A DNA stretch of 64,000 bases from Sporosarcina sp. FSL W7-1349 (lineage in GTDB: Bacteria; Bacillota; Bacilli; Bacillales_A; Planococcaceae): the NCBI RefSeq assembly GCF_038003045.1, contig NZ_JBBOOK010000001.1:1984001-2048000 (forward strand). Direction: 5' to 3'. Of this stretch, positions 9,495-18,012 are shown one piece after another. The notes under the pieces were generated by a model. The model was not told the DNA's origin. It made no database searches and saw only the letters and a list, made by a program, of their open reading frames with translations. The position numbers and the translations under genes are program-made. Each line of letters begins with the position of its first letter. The first letter of the stretch is position 1.

Positions 9495-9516
9495 TTCTGA
9501 AGTTTTCGCTTCAGAA
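9495..9516. promoter_or_regulatory. Candidate RpiR operator upstream of the M81 gene
   Basis: A perfect inverted repeat (TTCTGAAG, spacer TTTTCG, CTTCAGAA) lies 51 bases upstream of the M81 start. A further copy of its left half (TCTGAAGTTTT) occurs about 27 bases away, near 9468. It sits just downstream of the RpiR gene and fits a dimeric SIS-domain regulator. The assignment to RpiR rests on position only. Confidence 0.5.
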
Positions 9517-9577
9517 TTGGCGAAAAAAATATATAATTTTTAACGGTTATTCACCCGTAACTAACGAGTCGTAGACA

Positions 9578-10444
9578 TCAAACTCTTGGATAAAAAAAAC
9601 CGTCCACATGCACTGAATCATAATCTTCTCTTCTCTTTTGAAACCTCTTACTATCGTGGATTGAAACTCCCGCGAGAATCGCATTCATTAAAGAAATCAC
9701 AGCGGGAGCTACATCAATTGTTGATTTCATTTGTAGTTGAATAGGCAAATGAATGTCAGCATATTCCGCTATTGGAGAGAACGCTGAATCGGATATCGCA
9801 ATTATAAATACTCCACGTTTTTTGGCTTGTTCGGCAAATTGGATTGTTTCCAAGGAGTATCGATGAAAAGAAATTACAAACAAGGTACTTTTTGCATTTA
9901 ATTTTAGTAATTGATTTATTACATCATCGGTACCAGCTTGATACACATGCGTGTCGCCTCGCATTAGATTCAGTGTAAAACTAAACCAATGAGCAAAAGC
10001 ATAGGAAGATCGCATACCCGAAACAAGCACATGCTCTGACTCAATCAAACGTTCAACTGCCCTGTGAATGTCTTCTTCATTTAATTGTTCCATCATTTTC
10101 TCTAGTTTCATTTGGTCTTTTTTTATTGATTGATAATATAAACCCGGCCCAGTTATATTCTCCTTATCTTCTCGAAAGTTGTGTAAGCTGCTTTTTGCAT
10201 TTATAAGATTGTCTCTTATTTCTTTTTGCAGCTCACTAAAGCCACTGTATTTTAAGGAGTGACAGAAACGAATAACCGTTGTTTCACTTACCCCAATCTC
10301 CTTGCCTATTTCACTTGCAGACAGCATGGCAAATGATTGTGGAAAATCTAATAGATATTTTGCTACTTTCTTCGTGCTATTACTTAGTTTGTAATACTGT
10401 TCCCTAATCTTTTCCTGATAATTTTCCAAATTCCCACCGCCCAT
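9578..10444 (-). CDS. MurR/RpiR-family transcriptional regulator
   Basis: About 288 residues. The N-terminal HTH_6 domain (residues 1-80) shows LSASEIGKEIGVSETTVIRF, and the C-terminal SIS phosphosugar-isomerase-type domain (about 125-260) shows VSGMRSSYAFAHWF and SFHRYSLETI. Regulators of this type sense phosphosugars or related ligands. The gene starts 9 bases after the racemase stop, so it is cotranscribed with it. The start is uncertain: the ATG at 10444 has no good ribosome site, and an in-frame TTG five codons later follows GGTGGG too closely. It probably controls the racemase, peptidase and symporter genes around it. Confidence 0.85.
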   Translation of the reverse strand: MGGGNLENYQEKIREQYYKLSNSTKKVAKYLLDFPQSFAMLSASEIGKEIGVSETTVIRFCHSLKYSGFSELQKEIRDNLINAKSSLHNFREDKENITGPGLYYQSIKKDQMKLEKMMEQLNEEDIHRAVERLIESEHVLVSGMRSSYAFAHWFSFTLNLMRGDTHVYQAGTDDVINQLLKLNAKSTLFVISFHRYSLETIQFAEQAKKRGVFIIAISDSAFSPIAEYADIHLPIQLQMKSTIDVAPAVISLMNAILAGVSIHDSKRFQKRREDYDSVHVDGFFYPRV

Positions 10445-10453
10445 TTACCATTG

Positions 10454-11566
10454 TCATTTCGCCGTGTAGTTCATCTCTTCCACCGTGTATTTCTCCATCA
10501 CTACGAGATTCGGTTCATAGCCGATGCCGTAAGCGGTCGGAACGGTGATATAGCCATCTTCTACGACGACTTCCGGCGAGATGATGTCCTCCTCCCAATA
10601 ACGGGAAGAGCCTGCCGTATCCCCAGGTAAGATGAAATTCGGTAATGTCGTTAGTGCTACATTATGTGCGCGGCCGATCCCTGATTCCAACATCCCGCCA
10701 CACCAGACCGGCACCCCGCGTTCCATGCAGTAATCGTGGATTTTCTTCGCTTCGGTCAATCCGCCGACCCGACCGATTTTAATATTGATGATTTTACAGC
10801 TTCCTAACTCCACTGCTTTCCGTGTATCTTCTAGGGAATGAATGCTTTCGTCCAGGCAGACCGGGGTCACCAGCTCTTTTTGCAGTGTCGCATGGTCGAT
10901 AATATCATCCGATGCGAGCGGCTGCTCGACCATAGTCAAGTTGAACTCATCCAGTTTCTTAAGCAGGTCGATATCCTGAAGCGTATACGCCGAGTTGGCA
11001 TCCGCCATCAACGGGACATCTGGGAAATGGTTTCGCAATTCGCGGAGAACTTCGATATCATAGTCGGGTTTAATTTTCACTTTGATTCGTTTATACCCTT
11101 CTTCTACATATCCCCGGACCAATTCCACTAGATCAGCTACATTCTCTTGGATTCCAATGCTGATGCCGACTTCGATTTTATCCGTTTTTCCGCCCAATGC
11201 CTCCGCAAGTGTCAATTGATTGCGCTTCGCGTACAAGTCCCAAATCGCACCTTCAATCGTCGACTTCGCCATATTGTTTTGACGGATGAACGCAAACAGC
11301 TCATTCACTTCATCGGGATGTTCGATTTCCTCTTCCAGAACGAGAGGAATCAAAAAATCTTCTAATATATGTAGATTCGTTTCAATCGTTTCCTCGTTAT
11401 ACCATGGAGCATGGAACGCTACAGATTCACCCCAACCTGAATTTCCCAGTTCATCTTTCACTTCCGCCAGCAGGAATTCTTTTTCCTGCATCGTTCCAAA
11501 ACTAGTCGTAAACGGATGTTTCATCATCATTTTCATTCTACGGATGTTCACTTCTTTAATAATCAT
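10454..11566 (-). CDS. N-succinylamino-acid racemase / o-succinylbenzoate synthase-type enolase (MenC family)
   Basis: 370 residues. The ATG at 11566 follows AAGGAAG and overlaps the stop of the GNAT gene in ATGA; an upstream TTG or GTG would lie inside that gene. It is an enolase-superfamily barrel. Visible catalytic residues are the KVK pair at 162-164, metal ligands Asp189 (MADAN), Glu214 (VEQP) and Asp239 (LDES), and the second base Lys263 (NIKIG), at the same spacing as characterised NSAR/OSBS enzymes. The family either makes o-succinylbenzoate for menaquinone or racemises N-succinylamino acids. Next to a GNAT and an M20 deacylase and away from men genes, racemase function is more likely. 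A broken paralogue lies at 5089-5883. Confidence 0.88.
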   Translation of the reverse strand: MIIKEVNIRRMKMMMKHPFTTSFGTMQEKEFLLAEVKDELGNSGWGESVAFHAPWYNEETIETNLHILEDFLIPLVLEEEIEHPDEVNELFAFIRQNNMAKSTIEGAIWDLYAKRNQLTLAEALGGKTDKIEVGISIGIQENVADLVELVRGYVEEGYKRIKVKIKPDYDIEVLRELRNHFPDVPLMADANSAYTLQDIDLLKKLDEFNLTMVEQPLASDDIIDHATLQKELVTPVCLDESIHSLEDTRKAVELGSCKIINIKIGRVGGLTEAKKIHDYCMERGVPVWCGGMLESGIGRAHNVALTTLPNFILPGDTAGSSRYWEEDIISPEVVVEDGYITVPTAYGIGYEPNLVVMEKYTVEEMNYTAK

Positions 11567-12396
11567 TGAGCTTCTTCCTTTCTTTTGAGTGGAATGAACG
11601 CCTTTTTGACGCATTGATAATAATGAACAGGGCCCGATGTGCGGTTTACACCGACCACTGCATAGTCTTCGTCAAATAATTTTTGAAATATCCCACGGGT
11701 CTTAATCCGCCAATCCAATGCCAATTCAGGCTCGCTCCCTTTGATGAGCTGGAAATGTTGAGGGACCGGCACTTCAATGCCATCCTTTGTCAGATTCAAA
11801 ATATTTTCGTCATAGCGTAGAACCGGATTTCCTTTATCAGTTTCCTCTACTTCAAATGGCCGGTGATACTCAGCGATGGAAGGGTTCCATTTTTCTGTTA
11901 CCCGTTTGCTATTGATCCACCAGGAGACTTGGAATCGGTCCGTTGGCAAGCCTTTATTCAGCCCGTCAGCCATTTCGCCATAGCAGTTCTCCAAATAAGT
12001 ATCGCAAATGCCGTATAACTTGGATAGATTCAAGTACGCATTGCGACTTTCGAGTGGATCGAATGTCCAAGTGATCAGATCATAGCCCATGTCCCGAGCG
12101 GTTTTCAATTGCTCGTCTTTCAAGAGCTTTCCAATCCCCATAAGCTGGTATTCCGGGTGGACGCCGAGCATATGGGAGCATAAATACGTCTGGCCATTTG
12201 CAAAACCCGTGAAGCCGTAGGAAAAGCCGACCAATTTATCTTCATCAAAAGCCCCAAGCATGATGCCGCCATTTTTCACGGCTGTTACGGTTTGGTGGGT
12301 CGGGATCGGATCCATTCCCCATACCGTCCGCTCCAGTTCTTGGACGAGCGGCATCTCCTTATTTGTTTGTAACAAGCGGATTTCCAATTCCTTCAT
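11563..12396 (-). CDS. GNAT-family N-acyl (probably N-succinyl) transferase
   Basis: 277 residues. The ATG at 12396 lies downstream of GGAGGG; a TTG at 12423 is before that site. A GNAT fold is visible in the N-terminal half: [19 protein letters not shown], then [18 protein letters not shown], the acetyl/succinyl-CoA pyrophosphate-binding Q/R-x-x-G-x-G/A type loop. The protein is longer than a simple acetyltransferase. This architecture beside an NSAR and an M20 enzyme matches the Geobacillus arrangement in which the GNAT protein succinylates D-amino acids. Translational coupling (ATGA overlap) to the racemase supports a shared pathway. The acyl donor is an inference. Confidence 0.82.
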   Translation of the reverse strand: MKELEIRLLQTNKEMPLVQELERTVWGMDPIPTHQTVTAVKNGGIMLGAFDEDKLVGFSYGFTGFANGQTYLCSHMLGVHPEYQLMGIGKLLKDEQLKTARDMGYDLITWTFDPLESRNAYLNLSKLYGICDTYLENCYGEMADGLNKGLPTDRFQVSWWINSKRVTEKWNPSIAEYHRPFEVEETDKGNPVLRYDENILNLTKDGIEVPVPQHFQLIKGSEPELALDWRIKTRGIFQKLFDEDYAVVGVNRTSGPVHYYQCVKKAFIPLKRKEEAQ

Positions 12397-12719
12397 CCAC
12401 TGTCCACTCCCTCCACAATTCAAAATTTACTCTCTTGATCTTTCTTGCAATTGCTGAATCAGTTCCTTTAAGAACATTATACGTTAATTCTCTTTATCGA
12501 AGCTTAAACTTTATTTTTTATTGAATACGAAGTATAAACTTCAACACTAGTCGTTACTTAACATACCATAATGTCAAACAGAATACAATAACTTTTCTGA
12601 AATTTCTGATTAGATATATTGAAATAGTAATTGCAAGTCTGATAAAAATACTAACAAGTTTCCCACAAAAGAATCCAAGATAAAAACCCCTTACAAAGTA
12701 AGAGGTATTCCAATCAATT
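12397..12719. other. Intergenic region between the M20 and GNAT genes; terminator at 12680-12706
   Basis: There is no convincing ORF in these 323 AT-rich bases. Next to the M20 stop lies a minus-strand hairpin (ACCTCTTAC/GTAAGGGGT, three-base loop) followed by TTTTAT, a probable intrinsic terminator for the M20 transcript. The remainder must hold a separate promoter for the GNAT-racemase-RpiR transcript. So the three pathway genes are not one simple transcript. Confidence 0.6.
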
Positions 12720-13856
12720 TCACTTTCCACTTTCCAACTGCTCAAAAGTCCGGATGACCGTTCTAGCCATGATTTCAATCCCCGTCAGAATGCTGTCCCT
12801 CTTGAACGACATATGCGGATGGTGAAGGCCCGGCGCAAGGTCGCAGCCCAACCCAAGCATCGTCGCTTTGATATCCGGACGTTTCAATGTGTAAAAATGA
12901 AAATCTTCCCCGCCCGGTGTCACAATCGGCTCCTTCACAAAATCAGCTCCGAGTGTATCCTCAATTGCCTTCGCCATTAATTGCACAGCACTGTCATCCA
13001 CTTCCGCCGCAGCAATCGCTTCGGATGCTTCGTACTCAATCTCGACTCCGAATAAGGAGGCAACCGATTGGATAGCATTTTGCACTTTCTCCTCCAATTC
13101 GGCCATGATGACATTGGTTTGCGCGCGCAAATCCAAACTAAAGACGCCGGTCCCCGGAATGATATTGCTCGACTCCCCACCTGCTTGGAACATCGTCATT
13201 TTCGCAGAGTGTGGAACGACGGGATCGACATGGATGGCATGGATGCTTTGTACAAGCATGGTAGCCACTTCAATCGCATTTTGCCCGAGATGCGGCCGTG
13301 CACCGTGCGCTTCCGTCCCGATAATCTTTCCCTTAATCGTCTTAGCGGCGCCGTGTAGGATGGCCGGTGCCGCATAGCCGTGGCGAATTTCCTGGATTGG
13401 CCGCATATGAAGGCCGAATAAGTAATCGATATCATCGACCACCCCTTTATTGACCAAGGCGAGCGCTCCGGTCCCTTTTTCCTCTGCGGGCTGGAACAGG
13501 ACTTTCAATCGTCCCTGTTTCGGTATCCCTAACTTTTTCAATAAGAGCATCGCCCCTAAGGTAATCGTCATATGCGCATCATGACCACAGGAATGGTTCG
13601 CCTGATAAACGCCATCGACTTCTTGCCATAGTGCGTCGATATCGGACCGCAACCCGATACAAGGCGCACCCGTCCCGATTTCCGCAACGAGCCCTGTCAT
13701 ATCATCGAAAGTCGACACTACAAACCCTTCCGCTTCCAATCGTTCTTTCAAGTAACGGGTCGTCTCCACCTCTTTCCAACTGATTTCCGGGTGGGTATGT
13801 AAATGGTCAAAAATCTCGTTAACATCGGACTGAATTTGCTGAATCAATTCCTTCAT
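12720..13856 (-). CDS. M20-family N-acyl-L-amino-acid amidohydrolase (probable desuccinylase)
   Basis: 378 residues. The ATG at 13856 is six bases after GGTGGAG; the GTG at 13868 is part of that site. It is an M20D-type metallohydrolase: the metal-binding SCGHDAHMT near residue 95, the PAEEKGTGA segment with the general-base Glu near 130, GLHMRP and a dimerisation domain, then a late GGEDFHFYT metal-ligand segment. Such enzymes cleave N-acyl groups from L-amino acids or deacylate peptides. With the GNAT and racemase genes downstream it completes the D-to-L amino-acid route: succinylation, racemisation, then L-specific desuccinylation. The acyl specificity is inferred from neighbours. Confidence 0.85.
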   Translation of the reverse strand: MKELIQQIQSDVNEIFDHLHTHPEISWKEVETTRYLKERLEAEGFVVSTFDDMTGLVAEIGTGAPCIGLRSDIDALWQEVDGVYQANHSCGHDAHMTITLGAMLLLKKLGIPKQGRLKVLFQPAEEKGTGALALVNKGVVDDIDYLFGLHMRPIQEIRHGYAAPAILHGAAKTIKGKIIGTEAHGARPHLGQNAIEVATMLVQSIHAIHVDPVVPHSAKMTMFQAGGESSNIIPGTGVFSLDLRAQTNVIMAELEEKVQNAIQSVASLFGVEIEYEASEAIAAAEVDDSAVQLMAKAIEDTLGADFVKEPIVTPGGEDFHFYTLKRPDIKATMLGLGCDLAPGLHHPHMSFKRDSILTGIEIMARTVIRTFEQLESGK

Positions 13857-13949
13857 CAAAAACTCCACCTTTATCTATCGACTTGTTAAGTTAAATCATA
13901 TCGTAAAATGGACTTCTATTGAATTATTTCTCTTCTGGAATGCTATCGG

Positions 13950-14276
13950 GGGACATGCTAGTTCCGTGCATTTCCCTTGCAGCCGACGGAATTTCCCCTG
14001 GCCATTTCGGGCTTTTGCCATGACAATCTCCATGAGCCATGACAGTTTCGGGCATCGCCCTTACAGTTCGCATAGTCTCCATGACAGTTTGGACTTTTGC
14101 CATGACAATTCCCATGAGCCATGACAGTTTTGGGCATCGCCCTTACAGTTTGCAGAAGCCCCATGACAGTTCGGACTTTTGCCATGACAATTTCCATGAG
14201 CCATGACAGTTTCGGGCATCGCCCTTACAGTTTGCAGAAGCCCCATGACAGTTCGGACTTTTGCCATGACAATCTC
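13950..14276. repeat. 82-bp tandem repeat array built of about 21-bp subunits
   Basis: The word CTTTTGCCATGACAAT recurs at 14012, 14094, 14176 and 14258, exactly 82 bases apart, giving three full units and a partial fourth. Inside each unit, on the minus strand, the words ATTGTCATGG, ACTGTCATGG, ACTGTAAGGG and ACTGTCATGG start 21, 21 and 21 bases apart, with 19 to the next unit. A more decayed stretch extends left to about 13950. The array lies between the M20 promoter region and the iseA terminator. Because 82 is not a multiple of three, no frame repeats the same peptide through the array, which argues against a coding role. Confidence 0.93.
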
Positions 14277-14289
14277 CCCCAGCCCCAAC

Positions 14290-14324
14290 GTCCATAAAGG
14301 CCTTGCCATCATCCGGCAAGGCCT
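14290..14324 (-). terminator. Terminator of iseA
   Basis: A perfect ten-base-pair stem AGGCCTTGCC/GGCAAGGCCT with a seven-base loop is followed on the minus strand by TTTATG. It begins just after the iseA stop codon at 14332. Confidence 0.85.
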
Positions 14325-14331
14325 CTTCCAC

Positions 14332-14883
14332 TCACTTTGTAACAAGGACTGGCAACTCACTTATGCGCCAGCCGGATTTCTTCCCATACTCATAGGTGAC
14401 TTGATAAGCATCTATTTCATTCATTCCCGCAATCGGGACATAAAGTTCGAACACTTTTGTATGCTTGGATGATTTCAGTTCCTTTGCCGTCGCTTTGTTC
14501 CATTCCAGCAGAGAGCCTCCATCCGCCTCGACTTGCGCAACTTTCCCTTTGTAGCGGATGAACCCACTATCTTTTACATATTGTCGGGCCGCCTTTTTCG
14601 TTAGTGACTTCTCCAATTCCATCATTAATTCCTTTGTGCTATCCAAATCCCCCGCCATAAACCGGTACGACATGCCTTTGTATGTGAACGTTTTATATTC
14701 CCCTTCTTTATAATGACCTCCCGCCTGCACTAGGCTTTTTGTGGCAGCCCAGTCCGCCGCCAATTTGACCGCTTTCTCCACAGTCAACTCTTCATTAATT
14801 TTCGATGCCGCCATCCCGTTCCCTTGAAATGAAAAACAAAATACCGCTAGCAGCGCCAACCCCATCATCCATACTCTCTTCAA
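14332..14883 (-). CDS. iseA: IseA-family DL-endopeptidase (autolysin) inhibitor
   Basis: 183 residues, starting at a TTG (14883) behind GGAAGG. The signal peptide covers residues 1 to about 25 (MALLAVFCF-type core, GMAAS). The mature part has family features of Bacillus IseA (YoeB, 181 residues): YKTFTYKGMSYRFMAGD, SGFIRYKGKVAQ, ADGGSLLEWNKA and GWRIS near the end. IseA is secreted and binds NlpC/P60 DL-endopeptidases such as LytE and CwlO to restrain cell-wall cleavage. In B. subtilis the gene is controlled by WalRK; no WalR box was confirmed here. It is a single gene with its own terminator. Confidence 0.85.
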   Translation of the reverse strand: MKRVWMMGLALLAVFCFSFQGNGMAASKINEELTVEKAVKLAADWAATKSLVQAGGHYKEGEYKTFTYKGMSYRFMAGDLDSTKELMMELEKSLTKKAARQYVKDSGFIRYKGKVAQVEADGGSLLEWNKATAKELKSSKHTKVFELYVPIAGMNEIDAYQVTYEYGKKSGWRISELPVLVTK

Positions 14884-15011
14884 CCCAATTCATCCCTTCC
14901 TTTGTGATATTTCATTAGACTTGGAGGGTAGAAAAAGGTTTCAACACTTTTCAAATAATACCCTACCAATCCAACCCCATCATGTATATGCACAGATCGG
15001 GAAAAGTTGAG

Positions 15012-15040
15012 CAAAAAAAGAGCTGCCCACTGGGAGCAAC
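15012..15040 (-). terminator. Terminator of the MBL-TAXI-TRAP operon
   Basis: On the minus strand an imperfect stem (GCTCCCA/TGGGCAGC) is followed by TTTTTTTGC. It lies about 17 bases after the TRAP permease stop. Confidence 0.7.
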
Positions 15041-15056
15041 CCTTTAAGTTCTTCGT

Positions 15057-16940
15057 TCAATCGACCGAATAGCGGATGTCGGGAAGGACCTCTTTCCCTT
15101 TTTTCTGATCGATCAGTAATGTTATGACTAACACTACCAACCCAATTGCATCCATCAACATCCCCGTCTGAATCAGCATGAGTGAAGCGATGAAGATAAT
15201 ACCCCGAGATAAAAGCGCCACTTTCCTGAATAAAAACCCTTCAATTGCAATCGACAGGCCGAAGACTCCGATAATCGCTGTAACGGTAGCATAGATGATC
15301 CCCCATGCAGAACCTTGCAAAATCAATTCAGGTCCATAGACGAACATGAATGGAATTATGAATGCGACAAGCCCAAGCCCGCATGCTTGCACCGACACTT
15401 TCATTGGACTTGCTTTGGCAATTCCAGCCGCAGCGTAAGCCGCAATGGCAACTGGCGGCGTGATTGCGGACAGCGTTCCGAAATAGAAAATGAACAGGTG
15501 TGCAGCCAATGGAGGAACGCCCATCTGCGTCATCGCCGGTGCAGCCAAAATGGCCAAAATTAAATAACAAGCAACCGGCGGAAGACCCATTCCCAGTATA
15601 ATCGATGCAAACATCGTCAAGATACAGAGCAATAGCAAGTTGCCGCCTGCCAATTCAAGAAGGAGACCCGAAAAACGAAGGCCGATTCCTGTCATGTCGA
15701 TTACGCCGATGACAATTCCAGCACATGCACAGGCTGCTATGACGACGAGGGACATTTTGACTCCTTCCTGTAATGCCTCTCCGATTTGACGGACGCTCAT
15801 CCGCGTCCCCTTCCGTAATAAACAGATGATCGGAACCGAAATGATAGACCAGAATACCGCTTTGACTGTCGTCACTTGAGCGATCATAAGCAAGTAAACG
15901 AGCAATAGCAATGGAAGGACCAAATGGCCTTTGTCCTTTAAGAGTTGCTTGATACTAACCGTTTTCACTTCTTCCACCGCGGCCAACCCAAGCTTGGCCG
16001 CCCTCAAATCAACCATAATGAAAATCGCAATATAATATAGGATGGCAGGAATGGCAGCTGCGAAAGCGACTTCCGCGTAAGACACTTGCAGAAAGTCTGC
16101 CATTAAAAATGCAACGGCTCCCATAACTGGAGGCAACAGCATTCCACCTGTCGAGGCAACTGATTCCACAGCACCTGCATACTCAGATTTATAGCCTCCT
16201 TTTTTCATTAAAGGTATCGTCAAGACACCCGTGCTGACTACGTTGGCAACCTGACTTCCACTAATTGATCCGAATAATGAACTTGCAATAACCGAAACTT
16301 TGGCAGCCCCTCCCCGAAAACGGCCTACAAGCGCCATCGCCAAGTCAATAAACAATCCGCCTGCACCCGACTTTTCTAAGAAAGCACCAAAGATGACGAA
16401 CAAGACCACGTAACTGGCTGACACTCCTAAAGGAGTACCAAAAATCCCCTGATTACTTAAACCGATTTGTGTCACAATTCGCTCGAAAGATAGCCCCGAA
16501 TGAGCGAACAAGAGGGGAAGGTGATTTCCCCAAAACGCATATGCCAAAAATACAGCAGCGATAATCGGAAGTGCCCAACCGAGCATTCTTCGGGATGCTT
16601 CCAGTGTCAATAAAATGATGATGATGCCGACCACCAATGTCCATGTCGATGGATTATAAAGCGAAGTGGCCAACTCGATATAGTTGACAACAATATATCC
16701 ACAAGCTAGTAGTGCAATAGCGGCAAGTAGCGGATTCATTACATTTCCGAGACGCCCTGAAAGATTTCCTTCATTCTCCTTCGTTGCCGAACGGAACAGG
16801 AAGACGAGTGCCAGCCCTACTCCCAGATGGATTGCCCTCTGTTGAGTGGCAGGCAAAAGCTGGACACCTCCGGCATACAAGTGAAATAACGCAAGCAATA
16901 ACGCAAGGCTTCCGACAATCCAAGCGATCCATCGTTTCAT
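15057..16940 (-). CDS. TRAP transporter permease, fused 4TM/12TM (DctQ-DctM)
   Basis: 627 residues with ATG at 16940 behind GGGGAG. The N-terminal 170 residues hold about four to five helices (DctQ-like) and the remainder is a DctM-like large permease (GIFGTPLGVSASYVVLF, ASTGGMLLPPVMGA, GMGLPPVACYLI, ITPPVAIAAYAAAGIA). This fused form is the usual partner of TAXI-type binding proteins, encoded 36 bases upstream. TRAP systems import organic acids with sodium or protons. The substrate is not evident; the nearby glycerate kinase makes glycerate or a related hydroxyacid a fair guess. Confidence 0.92.
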   Translation of the reverse strand: MKRWIAWIVGSLALLLALFHLYAGGVQLLPATQQRAIHLGVGLALVFLFRSATKENEGNLSGRLGNVMNPLLAAIALLACGYIVVNYIELATSLYNPSTWTLVVGIIIILLTLEASRRMLGWALPIIAAVFLAYAFWGNHLPLLFAHSGLSFERIVTQIGLSNQGIFGTPLGVSASYVVLFVIFGAFLEKSGAGGLFIDLAMALVGRFRGGAAKVSVIASSLFGSISGSQVANVVSTGVLTIPLMKKGGYKSEYAGAVESVASTGGMLLPPVMGAVAFLMADFLQVSYAEVAFAAAIPAILYYIAIFIMVDLRAAKLGLAAVEEVKTVSIKQLLKDKGHLVLPLLLLVYLLMIAQVTTVKAVFWSIISVPIICLLRKGTRMSVRQIGEALQEGVKMSLVVIAACACAGIVIGVIDMTGIGLRFSGLLLELAGGNLLLLCILTMFASIILGMGLPPVACYLILAILAAPAMTQMGVPPLAAHLFIFYFGTLSAITPPVAIAAYAAAGIAKASPMKVSVQACGLGLVAFIIPFMFVYGPELILQGSAWGIIYATVTAIIGVFGLSIAIEGFLFRKVALLSRGIIFIASLMLIQTGMLMDAIGLVVLVITLLIDQKKGKEVLPDIRYSVD

Positions 16941-16976
16941 TCTAGCACTCCCCTTTTTTCCTTACTTCCCGTACAC

Positions 16977-17987
16977 TTATTCCATATGTTCCTTCATATA
17001 TCTTTCAGCGCCTGGATGCATCGGAATTTCCAAACCTTCAAAAATGGTTTCATTGTTAATATCTTTTGCCGCCGGGTGAATACTATCCATCTCTTCTTTA
17101 TTTGAAAGGATCGTGTCGATAAAATTATAAACTAACTCTTCATCAGCACCCTCATGCGTAAATGCAATTACATCCATGGAAGGGACAACGACTTCCTTAT
17201 CTTGGCCCGGATACGTATTTGCCTCAACGGTTCTCATTGTATAATAAGGATTGGCAGCAAGGAATTTTTCCTCCGCCTCCTTGTCGACTGTCAACAGGCG
17301 GACATCTTTCAGCTGTGCCAATTCATTTACAAGTGGTGCCGGGATTGCTCCTAATAAAGGACCTGCATCAATACTGCCATCTTGGATACCTTCCTGGATT
17401 TCATTGTAACCGAGTGGAAGAACCTTGTAATCGCCATCTTCCAGTCCATAACCATCTTTCAATACGGCTTTGATAATCGATTCGGTTGCAGAACCCGGAG
17501 GTAAGCCGACTTTCTTCCCTTTTAGATCAGCTAATGTTTCGATTTTCGAATCAGCCGAGACGATCATATGAGCTGCCGCATAGTTCATGAACGCGACCGC
17601 CCGTAGATTTTTCTGCTCGCCCGGAATTTTATCGTACTCTCCGTTATATGCTTCAGCAACATCCACAACTGCATTGATCCCGAAAACATTCTGATTCGCA
17701 TTCGCTTTATCCAGTGTCATTTGTACAATTTCAGCTCCGCCGTTCGTTGCTTCTGTCACGAGCTGGACCCCCGGCATCTTATCGCCACTGTTAAAAATTT
17801 TACCGATCCCTGCACTTAAAATGTAAGAGATTCCACCAGCCCCTGGTGTGTACACCGGAACTATTCCGGAAACTTTCTTTTCACCATCTTCTCCTTCAGC
17901 TGCTCCGCCCTTTTCACTACATCCAACTGCTATCAAACCAATTAATGCCAGAATCATGGCAAGCGTAAGAATATGCATAGATTTCAT
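16977..17987 (-). CDS. TAXI-family TRAP solute-binding lipoprotein
   Basis: 336 residues. The ATG at 17987 follows GGGGGAAG; the longer ORF start has no such site. The lipobox is LIAVGC (Cys23), followed by a charged linker. The mature domain has TAXI features: GAGGISYILSAGIGKI, TEATNGGAEIVQMTLDKAN, KGKKVGLPPGSATESI and the C-terminal HPGAERYMKE. It would be anchored on the outer membrane face and hand its ligand to the fused permease downstream. It lies 25 bases after the MBL hydrolase gene, so the three form one operon. Confidence 0.92.
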   Translation of the reverse strand: MKSMHILTLAMILALIGLIAVGCSEKGGAAEGEDGEKKVSGIVPVYTPGAGGISYILSAGIGKIFNSGDKMPGVQLVTEATNGGAEIVQMTLDKANANQNVFGINAVVDVAEAYNGEYDKIPGEQKNLRAVAFMNYAAAHMIVSADSKIETLADLKGKKVGLPPGSATESIIKAVLKDGYGLEDGDYKVLPLGYNEIQEGIQDGSIDAGPLLGAIPAPLVNELAQLKDVRLLTVDKEAEEKFLAANPYYTMRTVEANTYPGQDKEVVVPSMDVIAFTHEGADEELVYNFIDTILSNKEEMDSIHPAAKDINNETIFEGLEIPMHPGAERYMKEHME

Positions 17988-18012
17988 ACTTCTTCCCCCT
18001 CGTAATAGTGAT

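Noticed and set aside
5089..10945. Composite transposon
   Set aside because: The flanking repeats are parts of a metabolic gene, and no transposase or terminal inverted repeats were found.
12554..12778. 74-residue minus-strand ORF overlapping the end of the M20 gene
   Set aside because: It overlaps a true gene, contains the terminator hairpin and has no ribosome site.
13950..14276. CRISPR array
   Set aside because: The units are contiguous and nearly identical throughout, with no unique spacers, and no cas genes are in the window.
13924..14360. Several overlapping minus-strand ORFs rich in Cys, His and Gly (NCHG-like repeats)
   Set aside because: They are frame shadows of the 82-bp tandem array. 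Because 82 is not divisible by three the peptide changes frame each unit, and none has a ribosome site.
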